A stretch of 64,000 nt of DNA, taken from the NCBI GenBank assembly GCA_030429835.1, contig JAUIGC010000001.1:60082-124081 (forward strand), given 5' to 3'. The notes beneath the pieces were generated by a model that made no database searches, was not told the DNA's origin, and saw only the letters and a list, made by a program, of their open reading frames with translations. Both the position numbers and the translations under genes were made by a program. Source of the DNA: Bacteroidia bacterium. Its GTDB lineage: Bacteria; Bacteroidota; Bacteroidia; Flavobacteriales; Flavobacteriaceae. This document shows, piece by piece, positions 1-11,800 of the stretch; within the stretch, counting starts at the first letter, position 1; every line of letters starts with the position of its first letter.

Positions 1-1375
1 CGACCAGTTGGGGGATTCCATACTTATCCTTTAAATTGTCGTGCAAGCGAACATGATTACTTTCAATAGGTACACATTCCCCCATCATCCAAGTACTGAC
101 GTGCCAATTATCCCATTTCGGCTTAAGGATATTCTCCCGCAATTCATCACCAATAATACCCTCTGTTTCCGTTTTTCTTCCCCTACTTCCGGAAACTCCA
201 ATGGCATACCCTCGTAAGAAGTCAGTCTCTTGCTTAAAAACATTTCTAAATCTTGGCATATAAGCATGACTTGGGTTTCCTCCATCGGTCGTTTTGTCCT
301 TAAACCCTTCATATTCCGCATTTGCCTTTCCTCGGTAATTATGCCAAGTAATGTATTTACCTAATAATCCATTATCATTACCTAAACCATCCGGAAATCT
401 CTCTGAGGTGGAATTCAGAAGAATTGCATTGGAATTGAAGGTGGAGGCATTGACAAAAATTATTTTTGAATAAAATTCAATCATTTCACCTGTCGTAGAA
501 TCAATAACCCGTACGCCAGTTGCCTTACCCCTTTTTCTTTTTTTATTGTTATGAATAATGGAATGTACGACCGAATTGGGTCTCATCGTAAGATTGCCAC
601 TTTTTTCAGCCCAGGGAAGTGTAGTTGAGTTGCTACTAAAATAACCTCCATAATTGCATCCCCGGTTGCACATGCGCTGATTTACACATTTAATTCTTCC
701 TTGAGCTCTGTGAAGGGGTTGAGGGTCGGTTAAATGAGCACACCTAGCTTGAATTAAATGTCTGTCATTACCGTAATTTTGCTTTAAGCTTTCCTTAAAA
801 TATCGCTCTATACAACTTAATTCAAAACCTGGCATGGTAATACTATCTGGTAATTCCGGAAGTCCATCGTTACCACCGGCCACACCGGCAAAGCGCTCAA
901 CATGGTCGTACCAAGGGGCTAAATCCTTATATCGAATGGGCCAATCTACGGCAAAGCCATCTCGGGCGGGACCTTCAAAATCATAATCGCTCCATCGTTG
1001 TGTTTGCCTGGCCCACAAAAGTGATTTCCCACCTACATGGTAGCCTCTAAACCATTGAAATGGCTTTTCTTGAACATATTCTTGTTCATCGTCCTTCATT
1101 TGCCAATGTAAAGTCGATTCGTTGAGCCTTCTTGCGTTTTCATGGTTAACTCTTTTTTCCAAAGGCACGGTACCTCTGTACTCAAAATCCCAAGGCGCTT
1201 TTGAAGCTGTTGGGTAATCAAGTATATGCTTTACATCCCTTCCACGTTCTAGCACCAAAGTTTTGAGACCTTTTTCACAAAATTCCTTGGCCGCCCAGCC
1301 GCCGGTTGCTCCTGAACCAATGACAATTGCATCGTAGGTTCTTTTCTTTTCTGAGTCTATTGCTAAATGTGCCAT
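1..1375 (-). CDS. GMC-family FAD-dependent oxidoreductase (glucoside 3-dehydrogenase-like large subunit), partial, runs off left edge
   Basis: Manual minus-strand translation from ATG at 1375: MAHLAIDSEKKRTYDAIVIGSGATGGWAAKEFCEKGLKTLVLERGRD... with GxGxxGG FAD motif and GMC-like body (HVGGKSLLWARQTQRWSDYDF). Not in the ORF track, probably because it is open at the window edge. Confidence 0.92.
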   Translation of the reverse strand, partial: MAHLAIDSEKKRTYDAIVIGSGATGGWAAKEFCEKGLKTLVLERGRDVKHILDYPTASKAPWDFEYRGTVPLEKRVNHENARRLNESTLHWQMKDDEQEYVQEKPFQWFRGYHVGGKSLLWARQTQRWSDYDFEGPARDGFAVDWPIRYKDLAPWYDHVERFAGVAGGNDGLPELPDSITMPGFELSCIERYFKESLKQNYGNDRHLIQARCAHLTDPQPLHRAQGRIKCVNQRMCNRGCNYGGYFSSNSTTLPWAEKSGNLTMRPNSVVHSIIHNNKKRKRGKATGVRVIDSTTGEMIEFYSKIIFVNASTFNSNAILLNSTSERFPDGLGNDNGLLGKYITWHNYRGKANAEYEGFKDKTTDGGNPSHAYMPRFRNVFKQETDFLRGYAIGVSGSRGRKTETEGIIGDELRENILKPKWDNWHVSTWMMGECVPIESNHVRLHDNLKDKYGIPQLV

Positions 1376-1376
1376 C

Positions 1377-1898
1377 TTATACCGTTTCTATTTCAACGCA
1401 GCCATGGTAATATCCCGGTGCCATTTTATACTTAAAATAGGTTGTCATCACCTCCTTCGAAGTTCTAAAACCCCTAATTGTTTCGTTTTTCATAAATTCA
1501 AAGAATTCCCTTTCCAACATATTTACTGCGTTTGATTTCGCCAACAAAATCGATTTGCGTTCATCTGGATTGCAGGAAACAAAAGGTTTCCCAAAGGTTT
1601 CAGAGGCAGATTCATTAAGGTCATTTAACTGCTGTTTAAAACTCTCTTGAATTTCTTTCTCATAACAATCGGCCAATAAGCGCTGAATATATTTGTCCAC
1701 ACCAACCGATAGGGCTCCTATTTGGTCGCCTTGGGGAATTATAGTATCCACTACCGAAGACAGAATCTTTTGATCATCATCCACATACAAGTTGGGTATA
1801 TTCACGTCAGAAGGTCCCCAACCATTCGCCCAAGTGGGCAAGGAAACCAAGCTGAGGGAACCCATCAGCAAATTTTTAAGTGATTTACGTCTATCCAT
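1377..1898 (-). CDS. Gluconate 2-dehydrogenase subunit 3 family protein with Tat-like signal
   Basis: MDRRKSLKNLLMGSLSLVSLPTWA signal; directly upstream of the GMC gene on the same strand, the usual partner arrangement. Confidence 0.85.
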   Translation of the reverse strand: MDRRKSLKNLLMGSLSLVSLPTWANGWGPSDVNIPNLYVDDDQKILSSVVDTIIPQGDQIGALSVGVDKYIQRLLADCYEKEIQESFKQQLNDLNESASETFGKPFVSCNPDERKSILLAKSNAVNMLEREFFEFMKNETIRGFRTSKEVMTTYFKYKMAPGYYHGCVEIETV

Positions 1899-2151
1899 AA
1901 TAAGAATTAAATTTTTAAACTATTATCTTAAAATTATCAGAATGGTAAATTTTTGCAATTTATACCATGAAGTGCTAAATAAATGGAACCAAATTATCAT
2001 AATCACATAAAATATTGTCATTCACTATTGATTCGGATGAGATAAAATGATTTGCGAATTCTAATACTCCTAAGGGTAGCCATAAAATTGGTTTAGGCGC
2101 ATTTCAATTTGGGAAAATTGATGTTACTTACCAATGGCCAGCAGATAAGTG

Positions 2152-3048
2152 TTAGTCCAAATACTGCATTGGCAATTCCTTTAAGGGCTTTATTCTAATG
2201 TCTTGATAAAATATCTCAGCACCTTCCGCTTGGAGCTGTATTTTACCTTTAGTTAGGGGTATTTCTTGATTGCCTTCACCATATTGTGAAGAATTATACA
2301 GAACCATAACTTTTTTTCCATTAACTACGTGGATGGCAGTACTTCCGAAGCAATAAAGATCAATAGTATTCCATTCCCCACTACGTTTCTCAGCATTTAC
2401 TGATTTACTAGCATGTCTTCCTTGTGGTAGTTTATGTGAAAAGTGAATCAGGTTCCCTGTAGGATCATACATATAATCCCCACCTTTATTACTTACTGGA
2501 ATGTCAAAAGTTGCACCCGCACAACCCCAGTAATCACCTGTGTCTCCTTCCTGAATCTGAAATTCCTGTGATCTCATCCAAAATCCACTATCTGCTCCGT
2601 GCTCACCGACAGCATGATACAGTATGCCACTGTCTCGAGGACTATTTTCTTTTGGAGGATATTTGTTTTTACCCCATTTAAATTTTAAGTGCAGATGATA
2701 ATTTTCAAATTCCTCATGAGTTGAAATTCCGCCAAATCTTTCACCAGAGATATGCAACGTCGGCTTACCTTCCAGTAGGATTATTTTAAAAAGACCATTG
2801 GGATCATTGTTTAAACCCAGTCTTGTTCCGCTAGTCCATTCGCTCCACTCCCCTTTTGTATATTTTGCTCCTATATAAGTATCCCAATTGGACAGGTCCT
2901 TTCCATTCAGTAATAGCTTCCATCCTCCTTGGGAATTTTGGGAAATCAAAATGGAATTGAACAATACAAACAATAGAATCACGGAGCGGATTTTTTTATT
3001 GAATAACATGTTGTGTATAAAAAAGTTAATATTACAATTAAATGTCAA
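2152..3048 (-). CDS. DUF1080 / 3-keto-disaccharide hydrolase domain protein
   Basis: GWKLLLNGKDLSNWDTYIG ... YHLHLKFKWG ... SGILYHAVGEHG ... EFQIQEGDTGDYW ... GEWNTIDLYC ... GKIQLQAEGAEIFYQDIRIKPL, typical of the family. Probable start is an internal Met before the signal peptide. Confidence 0.88.
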   Translation of the reverse strand: MTFNCNINFFIHNMLFNKKIRSVILLFVLFNSILISQNSQGGWKLLLNGKDLSNWDTYIGAKYTKGEWSEWTSGTRLGLNNDPNGLFKIILLEGKPTLHISGERFGGISTHEEFENYHLHLKFKWGKNKYPPKENSPRDSGILYHAVGEHGADSGFWMRSQEFQIQEGDTGDYWGCAGATFDIPVSNKGGDYMYDPTGNLIHFSHKLPQGRHASKSVNAEKRSGEWNTIDLYCFGSTAIHVVNGKKVMVLYNSSQYGEGNQEIPLTKGKIQLQAEGAEIFYQDIRIKPLKELPMQYLD

Positions 3049-3263
3049 TCGATAAAAGCAAGCTTGGCTCCCTTCCTTATTAATTGATAATTTATCTACC
3101 TAAAAAAACAGTATTTCTACCAATACTGGTTCGATTAATTCTTAAACTTAAATTTTTATTAGGAACAACAATAAAAATTCATCACTCCTAAAATTTTCGA
3201 ACTCTTATAATTTTTTCATTTAGTATTAAAACTATTCATGTACATTAAATAAAATAACCTCTT

Positions 3264-4493
3264 ATGACAAATTTTTATAAATTCTTTAAATTAAAATTGA
3301 GTGCCTCCTTCATATGTTCTTGCTTAATTATGTTTACAATTATATCCTGTAAAGAAAAGCGAAAGGACATACAAGAAATGGAAAAGGTGGCCGTGGCAGA
3401 TACACCTTTCTTCAAACCCAATCCACAATTCATTGAGAAAGTAGAGGTAAACAAATTGGAATTAGGGCAACCCGCACCCGATTTTAATCTCCCGGGAATT
3501 GATGGAAAATTTCACAATCTGGCCGAATACACCTCGGAAGTGTTAGTTATTTTGTTCACATGTAACCATTGTCCGACGGCCCAGGCCTATGAAGATCGGG
3601 TGATTGCATTTGTTGACGACTATAGTGATAAAGATGTGCAGTTGGTGGCCATATCGCCTAATAGTCCAATTGCCGTTCAATTGGAGGAATTAGGCTATAC
3701 AGACTTGAGCGATAGTTTCGAAGAAATGAAGATTAGGGCAGAAGACAAGAAATACAATTTTCCATATTTATATGATGGGGACACGCAGTCGGTCTCATTG
3801 AAATATGGTCCAGTCGCAACGCCTCATGCATTCGTTTTCGATAAAGACAGAATTTTACAATATGTAGGACGGTTGGATAGCATCGAGAAACCGGGTTCTG
3901 CCAACGCTGAGGACTTACGGCTTGCCGTAGACGCGTTGCTTCAAGGAAAGAACCCAGAAGTGTCCATCACCAAAACATTTGGTTGTTCAACAAAATGGGG
4001 ATGGAAATCCCAAAACCATGAGAGGTTGGATGCAGCTTGGGCCGAAAATCCCGTGGAAGTTTTACAAGTGAACAATGAAAAAATAAAAGACATATTGGCC
4101 AATGATGATTCCAACAAATTACGCTTATTGAATATTTGGGCAACTTGGTGCGGTCCATGTAGGATTGAATACCCTGAATTCATTAATGTCCATCGTATGT
4201 ATAAAGAGCGGGATTTCGAATTTGTTTCCCTATCTGCAGACAAGCCATCAAGTGAGGATAAAGTCCTTGAATTTTTAGAAAGTAGAAATTCTTCAGTTAA
4301 AAACTATATTTACGCAAGCGAAGATAAATACGCCTTGATTGAGGCTATTGACCCCCATTGGAATGGTGCACTGCCGTATACCCTCCTGATAGAACCTGGA
4401 GGTAACATAATCTGGACCCATCAAGGAGAGGTGGACTTTGCCCAACTAAAAAAGAAAATCGTAGAACATAAACTTATCGGTCGCTATTTTTAA
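3264..4493 (+). CDS. Two-domain thioredoxin-like lipoprotein (AhpC/TSA-type plus TlpA-like)
   Basis: Lipobox-like IISCKE; first domain FTCNHCPTAQAYEDR, second domain WATWCGPCRIEYPEF. Confidence 0.85.
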   Translation: MTNFYKFFKLKLSASFICSCLIMFTIISCKEKRKDIQEMEKVAVADTPFFKPNPQFIEKVEVNKLELGQPAPDFNLPGIDGKFHNLAEYTSEVLVILFTCNHCPTAQAYEDRVIAFVDDYSDKDVQLVAISPNSPIAVQLEELGYTDLSDSFEEMKIRAEDKKYNFPYLYDGDTQSVSLKYGPVATPHAFVFDKDRILQYVGRLDSIEKPGSANAEDLRLAVDALLQGKNPEVSITKTFGCSTKWGWKSQNHERLDAAWAENPVEVLQVNNEKIKDILANDDSNKLRLLNIWATWCGPCRIEYPEFINVHRMYKERDFEFVSLSADKPSSEDKVLEFLESRNSSVKNYIYASEDKYALIEAIDPHWNGALPYTLLIEPGGNIIWTHQGEVDFAQLKKKIVEHKLIGRYF

Positions 4494-4582
4494 TCCATCA
4501 CGCAATAAATCGGAAACTATTTTTCTTATGAGAATTTAAAACATAGTAAAAGCGGAGCGTTGACTCACTTTGAAAATCAATT

Positions 4583-7500
4583 ATGACGAGATTATTTGTT
4601 TTTTTCATATTAATCACCTTATCAACTTGGACCTTTGCACAGGATTTAAATTTTCAGAAATATGGTGTTAGCGAAGGTCTGAGCAGTAATACGGTGTTTT
4701 CCACTGTTGAGGACAAAGATGGATTCATTTGGATTTCAACTGAGGAAGGCGTTGATCGTTTTGATGGATTACTTTTTAAACATTACGACCTCCCAAATCT
4801 GTACGAATATCGCACCGTAAAAGATGTGGAATACTATTTAAGGATAGATTCCAAAAACCAATTATGGCTCATTACATTGGGGGGGCTATTATATAAGTTC
4901 GATGCAAAAAAGGATGAATTCGTCTTGTTCCAAAAAATAAAAGATGAATCAAATCAAACCTTGATTACTTTTTACATAGACCACAATGACGACTTATGGT
5001 TTGGGATGCAAAATGGGGTGCTCATCTTTAATCCAAAAACTAAGGAGTTTGGTAATTTACCAAAAGTGCAGTATCAAACATCTGCCATAGTTCAAGATGT
5101 TGGGAATCGTTATTATTTAGGGACTAGCGATGGCATATTGGTATTGGACGATCAAAAAAAGTTATTGTATAATTTACTTGATTTAACTTCCTTTAAAGAC
5201 ACAGGTCTCAAGGGATCCTATATTGGATCTCTTTACGTGGATGAGCAAAACGACCGTTTGTGGATTGGAGCAAATAAACTGGGACTTTGCGCCTTCAATC
5301 TCATTAATTTTGACTTTATCCGGCCAGAAGGGTTAGGAAACTTCAAAGGACTAAAAATTAAGAGTTTCGAACGATTTTCGGATCATGAGGTCATAATTGG
5401 AATTGATGGGGAAGGCCTACTCATCTGGGATCTGGATAAGCAAGTTATTTCACGGGAAATTAAGGACGATGACAACAAACTTGGTTCATTAAGTTCGCTC
5501 TCCGTGCAACAGGTTTTTCGTAACAGCACTGGTGTTTTCTTTATATCAACATGGCGTGGTGGCTTAAATGTGTACAGTCCTGGCAAACTAAATTTTCACT
5601 CGATAGAGCATTACCCAATAGGTAGTAATTCCCTTAGGAATAATGTGGTCATGATGTTGGAGGAAATATCCACTGGAATTATTGGTTTTGGTACTGACAA
5701 AGGATTAAGTATCTGGAACAAAATGGATAATTCTTGGGCCAATGTCGATATTGAGGGTGGGGATGAAATACATATGTCAAATTCGAGATCGATGGCGGTT
5801 GATCGTGATGGTAATATTTGGTCAACTTCCTACACAGATTCGTTGGTACTATTCAAGCAAAACAAACAGGATACTTTTTATAGTACCAAAGATTTCCACG
5901 ATACCTTGAAAGAAATCGATGTAATGGAGGTATATACAGATCTTGGTGATTTGGTTTGGATAAGTAATGATGACAAAAAAAGGGTTTATTACTATTCACT
6001 AAGCCGAAAAGAGGTGGGGTACTACAATTTTTTTGTAGATAATGTGCAGGCCATGTTGGCTTTTGGAGACGACCGACTTGCGGTTGGTACTGCCACTGGT
6101 CTTGAACTTATCGATACAAAAAAAGATTCCCTAGTCGACATGGAAATAATCAATTCTTCTAGGCTCAAAACCGCAATGATATCCAGTTTGGCCCTCGACG
6201 CTAACAAGCAGCTTTGGGTGGGTACCAGATATGAGGGATTGTTCATAATTAATTTTTTTAAGAATACCCTGACCCGATTGACTGCCCAGGACGGTCTATT
6301 ATCCAATCGCATTTTTGCATTAGTCAATGATTCCGACAACATGTGGGTGAGTACTTCCAAAGGAATTTCTAGAATAGACAATAAAAATGGTATAAGCAAT
6401 TTCACGGAATCCGATGGCTTAATATCCGTGGATTTTAATTATAATGCCGCACTTAGGGACTCGGACGGTCAACTCTATTTTGGAACCAACGAAGGTGTTG
6501 TGACCTTTAATCCAAAGGAAATAAATCCGGTATTGTCAAAAAAACATTTGGTATTCGATGAATTTTATTTGAATCACAAAAAAGTACTTTCAAATTCGGG
6601 CTCACCCCTTTCAAAACCAATCAATGAAACGGAATTCATAGAATTAAGACATAACCAGAATTCATTTTCAATTGTCTTTTCAAGCATTGATTTTTTACAT
6701 TCCGACCAAGGAAATTTTCAATGGAAATTAGAGAATTTTGATGATGCTTGGGTTTCTGGTCATGGAGAGAATTCCATGGCTAGCTATACGAATATAAATC
6801 CAGGAAATTATATTTTCCGACTTAGGATGTTGGGCCAAAAAGGACAACCTATCGCCCCGGAAAAACATTTGAAGATGGTGGTGCTTCCTCCGTTTTGGAG
6901 GACCACCTGGGCTTTTATCATTTATTCTATAGTTGGGTTAATCATCATTTTGTTTTTATCTTATGCCAATGGTCTCAGAATAAAGAGTAAACACACAAAG
7001 GAGAAATTACATTATCTAGTAAATATGGCACATGAGGTGAAAACACCCTTAATGCTAATAACGGCGCCGCTTACAGATGTTTTGAAAAATAATAGCGTCG
7101 ATACTGCGATGCGCCAAGGTATTCAAATTGCACTTAAAAATGCCGATTTATTGCATAGGCAAATGGTACAATTTCTTGATTTTAGACGACTGGATGCCCA
7201 ACAGAAGGATTTGACTCTGGAACCTATTGACGTCATAAAATTATTGAAGGACAAAATGTTTGCTTTTAAAGTGCTGGCCGATAAAAAAAACATAGATTTT
7301 TCCTTTGAAACCACCTTTGATATTCTGTTGGTCAAAACAAATGAAAAAGTAGTTGATAAAGTAGTTAGTAATCTGATCTCAAATGCTATAAAATATACAA
7401 AACCGGATGGAAAAATTGTCGTCGATTTATGTCTTGAAAATAACGATTGCATCATTCGGATAAAGGATACGGGAATAGGGATTCCCATAAGCCAGAGAAA

Positions 7501-8524
7501 AAAGATTTTTCAGCTTTTTTACCGATCTCCGGAAGCTATGAAATCAGGAAGTATGGGAAGTGGAATAGGTCTAGTATTGGCTAGTGATCTAGCAAAATTA
7601 ATCAAGGGAAAGGTAAAACTTTCCGAATCCTCCTCGAAAGGTTCAATTTTCTCCTTTTCTTTCCCTTATAAAAAAGTCGACGATTTAGACAATGGCACAG
7701 AACTAAGCGACTTTCTCGAATTTTCTGAAGATGTAATTGCTCTTCCCTCCAGAGCCAGGGTTTTATTGGTGGAGGATAATGAAGATTTCATTGGGTATAC
7801 CAAAAACCAGTTAAGCCATCAATATAGCGTTACCACGGCATCCAATGGACATATTGCTTTAGAAATTTTAAGAAAAGAAGCCTATGATATTGTTATTAGT
7901 GATATCATGATGCCCAGGATGAACGGTCGACAATTGTGCATGAATTTAAAAAACAATTTCGAAACCTGTCATATCCCTGTGATTTTATTGACTGGGCTTG
8001 GATCAAAGGAGCACATATTGGAAGGCCTCGAGTGCGGTGCCGATGATTATATTGTAAAACCTTACGACTATGAATTGTTGAATAGTAAAATTGAGACTTT
8101 ACTTCAAAATAGAACCTTTCTAAAGCGAAAGTTCCTTTTTCATGATGTGAATGAGGGAGAAATTGAATTCTCCAATAAGCTTGATGAAGAATTCATCAGT
8201 AAAATCACGCAATTTGTAAATGACAATATAAGCGATGTCAATATTTCTCCAAAGGACCTCTGTGAACATATGGGAATGAGCCGTACTTCTTTCTATAATA
8301 AGTTGAAGGTGTTGATGGATATATCGCCCAACGAATTCATTCGTACCATCCGATTGAAAAAAGGAAGGTCCCTCCTATTGAAAAATAGCTATAATGTGAG
8401 TGAGGTTGCCTATAATGTTGGTTTTTCGGATGCCAAATATTTTGGAACACTGTTCAAGAAGTATTATGGCCAGAATCCTTCAACGTTTATAGCGGAAAAA
8501 AGAAAATTCGCTTCTAAATTCTAG
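4583..8524 (+). CDS. Hybrid two-component system protein (periplasmic beta-propeller/Y_Y_Y, histidine kinase, receiver, AraC HTH)
   Basis: GxIWIST propeller repeats, HK H-box NMAHEVKTPL, GIGIP/GSGIGL ATPase motifs, receiver VLLVEDNEDF...ISDIMMPRMNG, C-terminal AraC HTH; upstream of susC. Confidence 0.95.
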   Translation: MTRLFVFFILITLSTWTFAQDLNFQKYGVSEGLSSNTVFSTVEDKDGFIWISTEEGVDRFDGLLFKHYDLPNLYEYRTVKDVEYYLRIDSKNQLWLITLGGLLYKFDAKKDEFVLFQKIKDESNQTLITFYIDHNDDLWFGMQNGVLIFNPKTKEFGNLPKVQYQTSAIVQDVGNRYYLGTSDGILVLDDQKKLLYNLLDLTSFKDTGLKGSYIGSLYVDEQNDRLWIGANKLGLCAFNLINFDFIRPEGLGNFKGLKIKSFERFSDHEVIIGIDGEGLLIWDLDKQVISREIKDDDNKLGSLSSLSVQQVFRNSTGVFFISTWRGGLNVYSPGKLNFHSIEHYPIGSNSLRNNVVMMLEEISTGIIGFGTDKGLSIWNKMDNSWANVDIEGGDEIHMSNSRSMAVDRDGNIWSTSYTDSLVLFKQNKQDTFYSTKDFHDTLKEIDVMEVYTDLGDLVWISNDDKKRVYYYSLSRKEVGYYNFFVDNVQAMLAFGDDRLAVGTATGLELIDTKKDSLVDMEIINSSRLKTAMISSLALDANKQLWVGTRYEGLFIINFFKNTLTRLTAQDGLLSNRIFALVNDSDNMWVSTSKGISRIDNKNGISNFTESDGLISVDFNYNAALRDSDGQLYFGTNEGVVTFNPKEINPVLSKKHLVFDEFYLNHKKVLSNSGSPLSKPINETEFIELRHNQNSFSIVFSSIDFLHSDQGNFQWKLENFDDAWVSGHGENSMASYTNINPGNYIFRLRMLGQKGQPIAPEKHLKMVVLPPFWRTTWAFIIYSIVGLIIILFLSYANGLRIKSKHTKEKLHYLVNMAHEVKTPLMLITAPLTDVLKNNSVDTAMRQGIQIALKNADLLHRQMVQFLDFRRLDAQQKDLTLEPIDVIKLLKDKMFAFKVLADKKNIDFSFETTFDILLVKTNEKVVDKVVSNLISNAIKYTKPDGKIVVDLCLENNDCIIRIKDTGIGIPISQRKKIFQLFYRSPEAMKSGSMGSGIGLVLASDLAKLIKGKVKLSESSSKGSIFSFSFPYKKVDDLDNGTELSDFLEFSEDVIALPSRARVLLVEDNEDFIGYTKNQLSHQYSVTTASNGHIALEILRKEAYDIVISDIMMPRMNGRQLCMNLKNNFETCHIPVILLTGLGSKEHILEGLECGADDYIVKPYDYELLNSKIETLLQNRTFLKRKFLFHDVNEGEIEFSNKLDEEFISKITQFVNDNISDVNISPKDLCEHMGMSRTSFYNKLKVLMDISPNEFIRTIRLKKGRSLLLKNSYNVSEVAYNVGFSDAKYFGTLFKKYYGQNPSTFIAEKRKFASKF

Positions 8525-8820
8525 AAGTGCCAACCCATTTTTGCGTTCAGTTTTTAAAGACAATTTGTCTACACTGATTATACTTTCACAACTATCTTAA
8601 TATTTTCACTACAAAAAATTTAATGTATTGAAATATAAATAGTTACATCTCAAAAATGTCGATTGATAGTTTTTCAACCATTAAAAACAGTAAATCGACC
8701 TCGTCAGTTCAAAGCGTCCATACCTTCATCCATGAAAATGATTCAATTACATCTCTCTAAAATCTATGGAGTATGTGCTTCCCATTTTCTAAAATAGTCA
8801 ACTAACTAAATTATCAAACA

Positions 8821-11800
8821 ATGATGAAGTATCAAAAAATTACAGATCATTGGACAATCCCGAAGAAAGTAATACGCATCTACGCTTTCTGGTTCATCTT
8901 ATTCTTACCCTATTTGGGAATACAAGTGTCCTATGCGAATTTTAAAGAACCACTGACCGAAAAACCTTTCCACTTAGGTGTCCAAACGAACATCACGGGC
9001 ACGGTTAAGGATGCTACAGGGACTCCTCTCCCTGGTGCCAGTGTATTGGTTAAGGGGACCACTAACGGTACCCAAACAGATTTTGACGGAAACTATACTA
9101 TACAGGCACAAATGAATGATGTACTGGTGTTTAGCTATCTTGGATTTTCTACGCAGGAAGTTGTTATTTCAGGTAATACAGTTATTGATGTGACGCTATC
9201 GGAAGATGCGAGTCAATTGGACGAAGTAATTGTTACTGGTTATACGACGCAGTCTAAGGCCACAGTTACTGGGGCAATGTCCCAAGTAGCCACTGAGGAT
9301 GCCTTGTCCGTTCCCATTCAAAATGCTGGGCAGGCCCTTCAAGGAAGAGCTTCTGGGGTAACTGTAGTAGGTGGCGGACAACCTGGCAGTACTCCACTAA
9401 TAAGGGTCAGGGGTTTTGGAACAACGAATGAAAATGGTCCGTTATTGGTCATTGACGGCATGCAGACCACGGATGCCAGTATACTAAGTCAAATAAATCC
9501 GAATGATATACAATCGATAAACGTACTTAAGGATGCATCTGCTGCCATTTATGGGGCAAGGGCGTCCAACGGTGTAGTTATCGTAACGACAAAAAATGGA
9601 ACACGGGAAGATAAGCCTTCGGTAACTTTCAATACCTATATAGGTTTTCAAAGAGTTGGTAACACGCCGGATGTGCTTACTTCCCAACAATTAGGAGATG
9701 TACTTTGGCAAAGCTTCCGAAATGATGGGGTCACCCCTAGCCATCCCCAGTACGGGGATGGTGATTCTCCAATAATACCTGACTTTATTCGGGGCGATGG
9801 GACACTCCCTTATGATGTGAACACCAATAAAATTACCCGTGGAGCAAACACCGATTGGTTGAATGAGATTTTTCAAACCGCACTCATACAAAATTACGAT
9901 GTTTCTGTCCAAGGCGGGGGACAAAAAAGCAGGTATTTAATGTCCGTAGGCTATCAAAATACGGAGGGTATTCAAATACATACAGGATTTGAGCGTCTAG
10001 TCACACGACTAAATACGGAATTTGACGTAACGGAACATTTTAGAATTGGTGAACATCTGAATGTAGGTTTCACTGACCAACTTTCCCAAAACCAGTTTGG
10101 CGTTGCGCTTACCATGCCTCCCTTGGTCCCTGTTTACGACGAAGGAGGGAATTTCGGTGGAGGTGGTCCGTCCACTGCGGCTGGCCTTAGTAATTCAAGT
10201 AATCCGGTTGCAGAGTTGATTCGTGGAAGGGATAATTTTGATCGTGGACTACGCGTATTAGGTGACGTATATGGAGAAATAAGGTTTTTGAAAAACTTTA
10301 CCGCAAAAACCTCCTTCGGGTTTAACTTCAACGATCATTTCGTCAATAACATTGTCAGGGCCAATCCTGAAGCCCCTGAGCCAAAAACAAACTCGCTGAC
10401 CGAAACCAACAGTAGGGCGACTTCCTGGATATGGTCCAATACTATTCGCTGGGATAAGAGTATAGGTGATCATAATTTTCAGCTTCTAGGCGGGGTGGAA
10501 GCTATCAATGATGAGTTTAGAATTACCCAAACCAGGGTTCAGAATTTTTTATTGGAGGATAAGGACTTTTTCATTTTAGGTGCGGGAACTGGCACGCCTT
10601 CCATAATTGATAGTAGATGGGAGAATAGCACGTTGTTCTCATATCTATTCAACGCAAACTATTCCTTTAAGAATCGATATTTGGCTTCCTTATCCGTACG
10701 CCATGATAGGACTTCAAGATTTTCAGACGGAAACAATACGGGTATATTTCCAGCGACAAGTCTAGGTTGGGTCATTAGTGAGGAAGATTTTATGAAAGAT
10801 AAAAATTTAATCTCATTCTTAAAATTTAGGGCTTCCTATGGAGAGTTGGGAAATCAGGATATTCCCGTTCCCAATCCCGACGTAAATATTCTACAAGCCC
10901 AACAAGAAGTTGGTTTCTATTCGGTCGACGGTGCTTCTGTAGCCACTGGTGCCATCTTATCTTCATTGGGCAACCCCGGACTAAAGTGGGAACGTTCCCA
11001 ACAATTTAATGTTGGTTTGGATATAGGCTTAATCGATGATCGTATTAATATGTCATTGGATTATTTTAATAATACAACCCAAGATATGATTATTGCCAGT
11101 CCCTTGCCGTCTACTTCCATTGATGCCAATGCCGCATATATTAACGCTGGGGAAGTGAACAACAAAGGTTTTGATTTTACCTTAAATGTTACAAGTCCAA
11201 ATCAAGACGCTCCATTTAAATGGGATGTTGGTTTCAACTTTTCAACCTATAAAAATGAACTCGTAAAAGTAAACGATAATAATCCAGATGCGTTCTTGAA
11301 TGGTTCTGTATTTAGATCTGGTGTTATAACTAGGAGTTCTGCAGGGTTACCGATATCATATTATTTTGGTCGGGATGTTATTGGCATTTTTCAGTCTGCA
11401 GAAGAAGTATCCGCAGCAGCGGACCAAGGGTTTGCTACCCCTGAGGACGGAGTAGGTAGGTTCCAGTATCGTGATATTGATGGCAACGGTGTTATCAATG
11501 ATAATGACAGAACCGTACTTGGAGACCCTCATCCCGATTTTACCTATGGTTTAAATGCAAATATCTCCTTTAAAAAATTCTTTTTAACGCTATTCTTGCA
11601 AGGTGTTCAAGGAAATGAGGCTTATCATTTTGCGAAAATAGGTACTGATTTTCCGAGTTTTTTCAACAGTAATCGAAGTACTAGGGTTCTTGATTCTTGG
11701 AGTGTTGACAATCCAGATGCTGTGCTTCCTGCCCTGAGCACCAGTATACGCAACAACGAGTCCCAACCCAATTCTTATTTTGTGGAAGACGCCTCCTACC

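Noticed and set aside
85-321. 78-aa minus-strand ORF in the track
   Set aside because: It lies in a wrong frame inside the GMC oxidoreductase, which reads continuously from 1375 to the window edge.
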